64,000 nucleotides of DNA, from positions 124,001 to 188,000 of the forward strand of contig NZ_LQIV01000044.1 of NCBI RefSeq assembly GCF_001500125.1, written 5' to 3'. Source of the stretch: Mycobacterium sp. IS-1742 (GTDB taxonomy: Bacteria; Actinomycetota; Actinomycetes; Mycobacteriales; Mycobacteriaceae). Below, piece by piece: positions 56,185-64,000 of the stretch. The first letter of the stretch is position 1. Every line of letters starts with the position of its first letter. Both the position numbers and the translations under genes were made by a program. The notes beneath the pieces are model-generated. The model did no database searches. It was given only the letters and a program-made list of their open reading frames with translations, and had not been told where the DNA came from.

Positions 56185-58545
56185 ATGAGTGTGAACGTGA
56201 CTGAACCGAGATCCCGGCGTGACGGCGGCGCCGAGGACCTCCTCGACGGCCTCAACCCGCAGCAGCGCCAGGCGGTGCTGCACGAGGGTTCGCCGCTGCT
56301 GATCGTGGCGGGGGCGGGGTCGGGTAAGACCGCCGTGCTGACCCGCCGCATCGCCTACCTGCTGGCCGCCCGCGACGTCGGCGTCGGCCAGGTGCTGGCC
56401 ATCACGTTCACCAACAAGGCCGCCGCCGAGATGCGCGAACGCGTCGCCGGGCTGATCGGCCCGCGGGCGCGCAGCATGTGGGTGGCGACGTTCCACTCGA
56501 CCTGCGTGCGGATCCTGCGCAACCAGGCCTCGCTGCTGCCCGGCCTGAACTCGAACTTCTCGATCTACGACGCCGACGATTCGCGACGCCTGCTGCTGAT
56601 GATCGGCAAGGACATGGGGCTCGACACCAAGAAGTACTCGCCCCGCCTGCTGTCCAACGGCATCTCGAACCTGAAGAACGAGCTGATCGGTCCCGAACAG
56701 GCCGCGGCCGAGGCCTCCGAGGCCGCCGACGATCTGGCCCGTATCATCGCCGACGTCTACGCCGAGTACCAGCGCCGTCTGCGTGCGGCCAACGCGCTGG
56801 ACTTCGACGACCTGATCGGCGAGACCGTCGCCGTGCTGCAACGCTTCCCGCACATCGCGCAGTACTACCGCCGCCGCTTCCGGCACATCCTCGTCGACGA
56901 ATACCAGGACACCAACCACGCCCAGTACGTCCTGGTGCGCGAGCTCGCGGGACACGGGGCCCACGACACCGACGAAGACGGCGTGCCGCCTGCGGAGCTG
57001 TGCGTGGTGGGCGACGCCGACCAGTCGATCTACGCGTTCCGCGGCGCGACGATCCGCAACATCGAGGACTTCGAACGGGACTACCCGAACGCCACGACGA
57101 TCCTGCTCGAGCAGAACTACCGCTCGACCCAGACCATCCTCAACGCCGCGAACTCGGTGATCGCCCGCAACGCCGGCCGGCGCGAGAAGCGGCTGTGGAC
57201 CGACTCCGGCCAGGGTGAGCTGATCGTCGGCTACGTCGCCGACAACGAACACGACGAGGCCCGGTTCGTCGCGCAGGAGATCGACGCGCTGGCCGACGAT
57301 GGATTCAGTTACAACGACTTCGCCGTCTTCTACCGCACCAACAACAGCTCGCGCGCGCTGGAAGAGGTGTTCATCCGGGCAGGCATCCCCTACAAGGTGG
57401 TCGGCGGCGTCCGGTTCTACGAGCGCCGGGAGATCCGCGACGTCGTCGCCTACCTGCGCGTACTCGACAACCCCGGGGATGCGGTGAGCATGCGCCGCAT
57501 CCTCAACACCCCGCGCCGCGGCATCGGCGACCGGGCCGAGGCGTGCGTCGCGGTGTACGCCGAGAACACCGGCGGCAGCTTCGACGACGCCTTGCAGGCC
57601 GCCGCCGAGGGCAAGGTGCCGATGCTCAACACCCGCTCGGAGAAGTGCATCAAGAGCTTCGTCGAGATGCTCGACGACCTGCGCGGCCGCCTCGGCGACG
57701 AACTGGGGGAACTCGTCGAGGCCGTGCTCGACCGCACCGGTTACCGCGCTGAGCTGGAGGCGTCCAACGACCCTCAGGATCTGGCGCGGCTGGACAACCT
57801 CAACGAGTTGGTCAGCGTCGCACACGAATTCAGCATCGACCGGGCGAACGCGGCGGCCCTGGCCGAGGATCTGGACGAACCGGTCGACGAGGACGTCCCC
57901 GACACCGGTGTGCTCGCGCAGTTCCTGGAGCGGGTCTCGCTGGTGGCCGACGCCGACGAACTGCCCGAACACGGCGCCGGGGTGGTGACGATGATGACGC
58001 TGCACACCGCCAAGGGGCTGGAGTTCCCGGTCGTGTTCGTGACCGGCTGGGAGGACGGCATGTTCCCGCACATGCGGGCCCTGGGCGACCCCAACGAACT
58101 GTCCGAGGAACGCCGGCTGGCCTACGTGGGCATCACCCGGGCGCGTCAGCGGCTCTACCTGAGCCGCGCGAAGGTGCGCTCGTCGTGGGGGCAACCGATG
58201 CTCAACCCCGAGTCGCGGTTCCTGCGGGAGATCCCGCAGGAGCTCATCGACTGGCGGCGCACCGATCCCGAGAGCAGAAGACCCTCGTTCGGCGCACCGG
58301 TCGGTGGTGGCGCCGGACGGTTCAGCGCACCCGAGCAGCGCCGGCCCGCACCCGGACGCTCAGGGATGGGGAAGCGCCCGCTGATCGTGCTCGAACCCGG
58401 GGACCGCATCAACCACGACAAGTACGGGCTGGGCCGCGTCGAAGAGGTGTCGGGCGTCGGCGAGTCCGCGATGTCGCTGATCGACTTCGGCAGTGCCGGA
58501 CGCGTCAAGCTCATGCACAATCACGCGCCGGTGCAGAAGCTCTAG
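56185..58545 (+). CDS. uvrD1: ATP-dependent DNA helicase UvrD1/PcrA
   Basis: Superfamily 1A 3'-5' helicase of nucleotide-excision repair; in mycobacteria it is stimulated by Ku. 786 aa. Q motif LNPQQRQAV, Walker A AGAGSGKTA, motif II VDEYQDTNHAQY, motif III VGDADQSIYAFRGA, motif V/VI TLHTAKGLEFPVVFVTGWEDG and EERRLAYVGITRARQRLYL. The C-terminal Tudor-like tail has the conserved KYGLGRVEEVSGVGESAM. Aligns throughout with M. tuberculosis UvrD1 (771 aa). Its stop shares CTAG with the convergent membrane gene's stop. Confidence 0.97.
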   Translation: MSVNVTEPRSRRDGGAEDLLDGLNPQQRQAVLHEGSPLLIVAGAGSGKTAVLTRRIAYLLAARDVGVGQVLAITFTNKAAAEMRERVAGLIGPRARSMWVATFHSTCVRILRNQASLLPGLNSNFSIYDADDSRRLLLMIGKDMGLDTKKYSPRLLSNGISNLKNELIGPEQAAAEASEAADDLARIIADVYAEYQRRLRAANALDFDDLIGETVAVLQRFPHIAQYYRRRFRHILVDEYQDTNHAQYVLVRELAGHGAHDTDEDGVPPAELCVVGDADQSIYAFRGATIRNIEDFERDYPNATTILLEQNYRSTQTILNAANSVIARNAGRREKRLWTDSGQGELIVGYVADNEHDEARFVAQEIDALADDGFSYNDFAVFYRTNNSSRALEEVFIRAGIPYKVVGGVRFYERREIRDVVAYLRVLDNPGDAVSMRRILNTPRRGIGDRAEACVAVYAENTGGSFDDALQAAAEGKVPMLNTRSEKCIKSFVEMLDDLRGRLGDELGELVEAVLDRTGYRAELEASNDPQDLARLDNLNELVSVAHEFSIDRANAAALAEDLDEPVDEDVPDTGVLAQFLERVSLVADADELPEHGAGVVTMMTLHTAKGLEFPVVFVTGWEDGMFPHMRALGDPNELSEERRLAYVGITRARQRLYLSRAKVRSSWGQPMLNPESRFLREIPQELIDWRRTDPESRRPSFGAPVGGGAGRFSAPEQRRPAPGRSGMGKRPLIVLEPGDRINHDKYGLGRVEEVSGVGESAMSLIDFGSAGRVKLMHNHAPVQKL

Positions 58546-59198
58546 CCCGGCTGCGCCCACCGTCCGGTGCTGGGCAGCAGGGTCAGCACGATCGCGGCCA
58601 GCGGCAGCACCGGTATCGCGTAGACGATCCACGGGAACTTCGCGCCGGCGACGAACAGGCTGCCGAAGATCAGCAGCCCGATGACGCAGCCGACGACGAT
58701 GAGCAGCCGGCTCATCCGGCGGCGCAGCAGCAGCAGGACGAGCCCGCCGATCGACGCGGCGGCCGAGATGGTGGTGAGGAACCCGATCGCCACGCAGAAC
58801 AACCGGTCGGTGCTCCACCACCCGGTGATGAGGTCGGTGGCGATCACCGCGGTGGCCCATCCGGACAGGATCGCCAGCACCGCCGCGGCGACCGCCGTGC
58901 GCGGGTCCGCGGTCAGCGCCGTCGGCGGGATCTCCACCGGACGCGGCCGCGGGATGTAGGAGGTCTGTGTCCCGTCTTCGACCGCGGGCGGTTCGATGTA
59001 ACTGGTCTGCGGTTCGGCGCTCACCGTCGGCAGCCCGCCGGTCGGGTGACGACGGATGATGCCCGTCGGGGATTCGCTCGGTGGGGCGGGGGAGGCTACC
59101 GGGATCTCACCGGTCGGATGCCGGCGGATGATGCCGGTCTTCGGGTCGTGCTGAGGGGCCGGATCGTCTGGGTGGCCAGTCGAGTCAGCAGCGCTCAC
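58542..59198 (-). CDS. Membrane protein with duplicated cytoplasmic motifs
   Basis: 218-aa protein. The hydrophilic N-terminal half carries two copies of TGIIRRHPTG (near residues 21 and 45) and two of QTSYI (near 63 and 77), Thr/Pro-rich and probably disordered, possible kinase targets. The C-terminal half has four hydrophobic helices (AAVAAAVLAILSGWATAVIA, LLIVVGCVIGLLIFGSLFVA and others). GTG 59198 directly follows the M23 peptidase TGA, so the two are translationally coupled. No family recognised; a partner of the peptidase is inferred. Confidence 0.75.
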   Translation of the reverse strand: MSAADSTGHPDDPAPQHDPKTGIIRRHPTGEIPVASPAPPSESPTGIIRRHPTGGLPTVSAEPQTSYIEPPAVEDGTQTSYIPRPRPVEIPPTALTADPRTAVAAAVLAILSGWATAVIATDLITGWWSTDRLFCVAIGFLTTISAAASIGGLVLLLLRRRMSRLLIVVGCVIGLLIFGSLFVAGAKFPWIVYAIPVLPLAAIVLTLLPSTGRWAQPG

Positions 59199-60281
59199 TC
59201 AGCCAACATAGCTGCCGGTGGCGATGCCCCGCTTGGACAGCCATCCCACCGGATCAATCCGGTTCGAACCGTCGATCATCACCTCGAAGTGCAGGTGTGG
59301 CCCGGTCGAGTTGCCGCGGTTGCCCATCGTCGCGATCTGGTCACCGGCCATGACCTTCTCGCCCATGCTCACCGACCAGGTGTTGAGGTGACCGTAGAGC
59401 GTGACCGTGCCGTCGGCGTGGCGCAGCTTGACCCACGCGCCGTAACCGGCAGTCGGGCCGACGTCGATGACGACACCGTCGGCGGCGGCGAGGATCGGTG
59501 TGCCGATCGGTCCGGCGATGTCGATACCGGCGTGCAGCACACCCCAGCGGTAACCGAATCCGGACGTCCAGACACCCTTCGTGGGCATCACGTAGAGGGG
59601 CCTCATCTGGCGCGCCTCGCGCTCGGCGCGCTCCTGGGCGAAGGCGGCGGCCTTCTGGATCTCCTCGGTGTGCACAGCGGCGTTGGCGGTCGAGGCGACC
59701 GACACGATCTGCATGCCGTCGACGGATCCGGTGATGGACGCGCCCTCGACGGTGGTCTCACCCGAGGCCAGCACCGTGTCGGTGGTGGCCGGAGCGGTGT
59801 TCTGGGTCATCGAGTAGGCGCCGGCGGCGGTCGCGCCCGCGGCCATCGCGGCGATCATCAGGCGGCTCTTGACCGGGCCCTCGGCCTCCTTGCGGTGCGC
59901 GCCGCGGCGGGCGCGGAGGTCGATGATGTCGGTGGCGGCGGTGCCGTCGCTGACATCGGTGTGGCTGTCGCGGTAGGCGCGGGACCGGCGGGAAGCGGCG
60001 GCGTCGCCCTCGACGCGGAACTGCGCGGGGATTGCCAGCCGCAGCGGGATCAGGTCGTCGGTGTCGTGCAGATCGTCGAGTTCGGGGGCGCCGATGACCT
60101 GCGCCTCGCGATCGAAGGCGGTGCTGTCGCGGAAGTCGAGGTCACCCAGGCCGCCGAACTCGTTGAACGGGATGATGTCGGTGACTTCGGCGGCGCGCTC
60201 GGCGGGAATCGAAACCGTCTGGCGCTGGCGAGCATTCGTCGAGGCTCCCTCGCGGGACCGGGACGAACGATGCGCTGCCAA
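59199..60281 (-). CDS. M23-family metallopeptidase (LytM-like), membrane-anchored
   Basis: Zinc peptidase of peptidoglycan cross-bridges or stems, 360 aa (Rv0950c-like). The cytoplasmic N-terminus (about 1-140) is charged, with a single transmembrane helix near 145-165 (LMIAAMAAGATAAGAY). The outer M23 domain (about 240-350) has the zinc ligands in HAGIDIAG and HLHFEV and the motif GNRGNSTGPHLHF. Both ligand sets are intact, so it should be active. TTG 60281 with AGGA upstream is the likely start. A membrane protein gene follows without a gap. Confidence 0.9.
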   Translation of the reverse strand: MAAHRSSRSREGASTNARQRQTVSIPAERAAEVTDIIPFNEFGGLGDLDFRDSTAFDREAQVIGAPELDDLHDTDDLIPLRLAIPAQFRVEGDAAASRRSRAYRDSHTDVSDGTAATDIIDLRARRGAHRKEAEGPVKSRLMIAAMAAGATAAGAYSMTQNTAPATTDTVLASGETTVEGASITGSVDGMQIVSVASTANAAVHTEEIQKAAAFAQERAEREARQMRPLYVMPTKGVWTSGFGYRWGVLHAGIDIAGPIGTPILAAADGVVIDVGPTAGYGAWVKLRHADGTVTLYGHLNTWSVSMGEKVMAGDQIATMGNRGNSTGPHLHFEVMIDGSNRIDPVGWLSKRGIATGSYVG

Positions 60282-60449
60282 CCTGAAGAATCCTTTGTCG
60301 TGATCTGACCGTTACCTATCAAGACCAGATGGCACGTTAACCAAATCCCAATGAGCGTGGCAACCCGAGAGCGGGCGTGATCGAGAACTGTGAGATGGAT
60401 CACGTTCGCGGCGCGGTGAGATCTCCCACATCAGCGGTGGGCGGTGACG

Positions 60450-60464
60450 ACCGGCTCAGCCGGT
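60450..60464. promoter_or_regulatory. Short palindrome in the M23/sucC divergent region
   Basis: ACCGGCT-C-AGCCGGT has 7-bp perfect arms. It lies 5 bp before a TACAGT -10-like box (60470-60475) for sucC, in the 263-bp gap 60282-60544. An operator role is possible. I see no riboswitch structure in the rest of the gap. Confidence 0.3.
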
Positions 60465-60544
60465 GTGGATACAGTTCCCACGAGCCCCCTGGGTGCAAAC
60501 CTTCCGAAATATCGTGACCGTCAACGCAGACAGACAGTGAGTCC

Positions 60545-61708
<1,164 letters not shown>

Positions 61709-61720
61709 GGGACCTGCCAC

Positions 61721-62623
61721 ATGTCGATCTTTCTGAACAAGGACTCCAAGGTCATCGTCCAGGGCATCACCGGCGGTGAGGGCACCAAGCACACCGCGCT
61801 GATGCTCAAGGCGGGCACCCAGCTGGTCGGCGGCGTCAACTCGCGTAAGGCGGGCACGACGGTCAGCCACGTCGACAAGGACGGAAAGGACGTCGAGTTG
61901 CCGGTCTTCGGCAGCGTCGGCGAGGCGATGAAGGAGACCGGCGCCGACGTGTCGGTGGTCTTCGTGCCCCCGAAGTTCGCCAAGGACGCGATCATCGAGG
62001 CGATCGACGCCGAGATCCCGCTGCTGGTCGTCATCACCGAGGGCATCCCGGTGCAGGACACCGCATACGCGTGGGCCTACAACGTGGAGAAGGGGCAGAA
62101 GACCCGCATCATCGGCCCCAACTGCCCCGGCATCATCACCCCCGGCGAGGCGCTGGCCGGCATCACGCCCGCCAACATCACCGACTCGGGTCCGGTGGGC
62201 CTGGTGTCGAAGTCCGGCACGCTGACCTACCAGATGATGTACGAGCTGCGTGACTTCGGCTTCTCCACCGCGATCGGCATCGGCGGCGACCCGGTCATCG
62301 GCACCACGCACATCGACGCGATCGAGGCGTTCGAGAAGGATCCCGACACCAAGGTGATCGTGATGATCGGCGAGATCGGCGGCGACGCCGAGGAGCGTGC
62401 GGCCGACTACATCAAGGACAACGTCACCAAGCCGGTCGTCGGCTACGTGGCGGGTTTCACCGCCCCCGAGGGTAAGACGATGGGCCACGCCGGTGCGATC
62501 GTGTCCGGTTCGTCGGGCACCGCGTCGGCGAAGAAGGAAGCGCTCGAGGCGGCCGGTGTGAAGGTCGGCAAGACCCCGTCGGAGACGGCGCAGCTCGCCC
62601 GCGAGATCCTGCAGAACCAGTAA
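61721..62623 (+). CDS. sucD: Succinyl-CoA synthetase, alpha subunit
   Basis: Alpha subunit, 300 aa, binding CoA and carrying the phosphohistidine. VQGITGGEGTKHTALMLKAG (CoA-binding), GPNCPGIITPGE, and the active His in KTMGHAGAIVSGSSGTA are intact. Co-transcribed with sucC. A strong hairpin follows 10 nt after the stop codon. Confidence 0.98.
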   Translation: MSIFLNKDSKVIVQGITGGEGTKHTALMLKAGTQLVGGVNSRKAGTTVSHVDKDGKDVELPVFGSVGEAMKETGADVSVVFVPPKFAKDAIIEAIDAEIPLLVVITEGIPVQDTAYAWAYNVEKGQKTRIIGPNCPGIITPGEALAGITPANITDSGPVGLVSKSGTLTYQMMYELRDFGFSTAIGIGGDPVIGTTHIDAIEAFEKDPDTKVIVMIGEIGGDAEERAADYIKDNVTKPVVGYVAGFTAPEGKTMGHAGAIVSGSSGTASAKKEALEAAGVKVGKTPSETAQLAREILQNQ

Positions 62624-62632
62624 CCACTCACG

Positions 62633-62695
62633 CCCAGACTGCGGCCAGATCGCGTTCCCTCCGGGGTTCGTGATCTGGCCGCAGTTTCGTCTGGG
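62633..62695 (+). terminator. Hairpin terminator of sucCD
   Basis: CTGCGGCCAGATC (62639-62651) pairs perfectly with GATCTGGCCGCAG (62672-62684); across a 5-nt bulge, CCCAGA (62633-62638) pairs with TCTGGG (62690-62695). Loop of 20 nt. Begins 10 nt after sucD. Confidence 0.65.
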
Positions 62696-62745
62696 GGCAC
62701 TGCGTCTATTAGCCTGCCGAAGTAACACCTGCCAGGAGGTTTGTC

Positions 62746-64000
62746 ATGGTCGATCCGCGCACGCCGGTCATCGTCGGGGTCGGGCAGTTTACCGAACGCA
62801 TCGACGACGACGGCTACCGCGGCATGTCGGCGGTCGACCTGGCCACCGAGGCCACCCGCGCGGCGCTGGCCGACACCGGCGCCGACACCGCCGCCGTCGC
62901 GCGGGCGATCGAGGTGTTCGCCGGGCTGCGGCAGTTCGAGATCTGCACGCCGTTCGCCGACCCGCCGCTCGGCGCCTCGGACAACTACCTGCGCTCGGTG
63001 GCCCGACGGGTGGGCGCCGATCCGGCGCGGGCGGTCCTCGAACCGATCGGCGGCAACGGCCCGCAGAAACTGATGACCGAGTTCGCCGGGGCGATTGCGG
63101 CCGGTGAGATCGAGGCGGCGCTCGTCGTCGGCTCGGAACCCGGCTCGACGGCGAAGTACTTCTCCAGTCGTGCCAGGGCGAGCGAAGCGACGGGGGAGAA
63201 GTTCGACAAGCCGGACTTCACCGAACACGTCGGCGGCCAGCTGGAGGACCGCGGTTACGGGTTCGAGCAGTACATGAGCGACTACACCGTCGCGCACGGA
63301 CTGACGGGCGCGCCCGTCCAGTACGGGCTGCTCGACAATGCGCGGCGCGCGGCCCGGGGTCTCGGGGTCTCGGGGTACCGGCGGGAGATGGCCGAACTGT
63401 TCGCCCCCTTCTCGGCGGTGGCCGCGAAGAACCCGTACTCGTCCTCACCGGTTGAGCGCTCGGTCGACGAGATCGTCACGGTCACCGACGAGAACCGGAT
63501 GATCTGCGATCCGTACCCGCGGCTGCTCGTCGCCCGCGACACCGTGAACCAGGGCGCGGCCGCGATCGTCATGTCGGTGGAGGCGGCCCGCCGGCTGGGG
63601 GTGCCCGAGGAGAAGTGGGTCTACCTGCGCGGGCACGCCGACCAGACCGAACAGGCGTTGTTGGACCGCGAACACATCGGGGTCAGCATCTCGGCGAAAC
63701 AGGCTGTGGCCGAAGCGCTTCGGGTGGCGGGTATCGACATCGACGACGTGGCGACCTTCGACCTGTACAGCTGCTTTCCGTTCCCGGTGTTCGCGGTGTG
63801 CGACGAGTTCGGGCTCGACGCCGACGATCCGCGCGGTCTGACACTCACCGGCGGGCTGCCGTACTTCGGCGGGCCGGGGAACAGCTACTCGCTGCACGCG
63901 ATCGCCGAGACCGTCGTCGCGATGCGGGACACCCCGGGTGCGTTCGGGCTCGTCGGCGCCAACGGCGGTGTGATGAGCAAGTATTCGGTCGGCGTGTACT
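62746..64000 (+). CDS. Thiolase-like acetyl-CoA acetyltransferase (3' end outside window)
   Basis: Thiolase-superfamily protein of the lipid-transfer/SCPx-like type common in mycobacteria, 418 residues in the window and open at the right edge. The start DPRTPVIVGVGQFTERIDDD is typical; other motifs are GNGPQKLMTEFAGAIAAGEIE, ALVVGSEPGST, and near the end LTGGLPYFGGPGNSYSLHA with VGANGGVMSKYS. ATG 62746 has a perfect AGGAGG 7 nt upstream, which fixes it. It may degrade fatty or sterol side chains, or use a related acyl-CoA; substrate unknown. Confidence 0.87.
   Translation, partial: MVDPRTPVIVGVGQFTERIDDDGYRGMSAVDLATEATRAALADTGADTAAVARAIEVFAGLRQFEICTPFADPPLGASDNYLRSVARRVGADPARAVLEPIGGNGPQKLMTEFAGAIAAGEIEAALVVGSEPGSTAKYFSSRARASEATGEKFDKPDFTEHVGGQLEDRGYGFEQYMSDYTVAHGLTGAPVQYGLLDNARRAARGLGVSGYRREMAELFAPFSAVAAKNPYSSSPVERSVDEIVTVTDENRMICDPYPRLLVARDTVNQGAAAIVMSVEAARRLGVPEEKWVYLRGHADQTEQALLDREHIGVSISAKQAVAEALRVAGIDIDDVATFDLYSCFPFPVFAVCDEFGLDADDPRGLTLTGGLPYFGGPGNSYSLHAIAETVVAMRDTPGAFGLVGANGGVMSKYSVGVY

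Noticed and set aside
60282..60544. Possible c-di-AMP (ydaO-type) riboswitch ahead of the M23 peptidase
   Set aside because: Considered because such riboswitches precede wall-hydrolase genes in actinobacteria, but I could not find the conserved paired elements; a covariance-model search would be decisive.

Overview
The window looks like a chromosome segment of a rapidly growing mycobacterium (Mycolicibacterium-type). The DNA is very GC-rich. The gene content and order match mycobacterial landmarks: sigK-rskA, mntH, ku and ligD, rnhA, pgi, chorismate mutase, uvrD1, an M23 peptidase and sucCD follow the layout I know from M. tuberculosis (roughly the Rv0924c-Rv0952 segment) and M. smegmatis. 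Most genes are ordinary chromosomal genes. The only clear mobile DNA is at the left edge. I saw no CRISPR array, insertion sequence or rRNA.

Layout. 1-2.85 kb: end of an integrated conjugative-type element (FtsK/TraB translocase, excisionase, tyrosine integrase) abutting a tRNA-Arg(CCT). 2.9-12.5 kb: F420-type oxidoreductase, GCS2 ligase, DUF1365-sigK-rskA operon, amidohydrolase plus APC permease, a gamma-glutamyl-cyclotransferase/poly-gamma-glutamate-hydrolase fusion downstream of mntH. 12.5-15.4 kb: three small secreted paralogues and a two-gene redox operon behind a KstR-like box. 15.4-26.7 kb: the NHEJ genes ku and ligD, separated by a polyol-utilisation cassette (kinase, polyol dehydrogenase, SorC regulator, ABC transporter). 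26.7-33.2 kb: decarboxylase, rnhA group, membrane Ser/Thr kinase with Kelch repeats facing an FHA regulator. 33.3-43 kb: membrane protein, sugar methyltransferase, SDR, AraC regulator, then a signalling block (GAF-ANTAR, coiled-coil protein, CheR-PAS, STAS-HATPase, CheB) and a KstR-box oxidoreductase. 43-50.3 kb: DUF4235, MFS, ThDP enzyme, YihY/BrkB protein, cobF, holin-like protein, Fpg/Nei glycosylase, SDR. 50.3-64 kb: pgi, aldehyde dehydrogenase, acyltransferase, chorismate mutase, uvrD1, M23 peptidase operon, sucCD, and a thiolase cut by the window end.

Regulation that can be read directly: a SigK-like promoter ahead of the sigK operon; twin palindromes between the SorC regulator and the polyol dehydrogenase; two KstR-type boxes; three promoters of SigF type (G[A/T]TT-N15-GGGTA, 9-10 nt before the start codon); and several TANNNT-like -10 boxes 5-8 nt before an ATG/GTG, as expected for leaderless mycobacterial mRNAs.

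The strongest new observation is an 18-codon leader peptide upstream of chorismate mutase (56056-56112, minus strand). It carries Phe-Phe-Tyr-Gly-Tyr codons, with the two Phe as TTT, inside a hairpin, and is followed by a GC-rich hairpin before the gene. It looks like a Phe/Tyr-sensing attenuator. The chemotaxis-like signalling block and the Cys-containing secreted trio are the other places most worth a second look.
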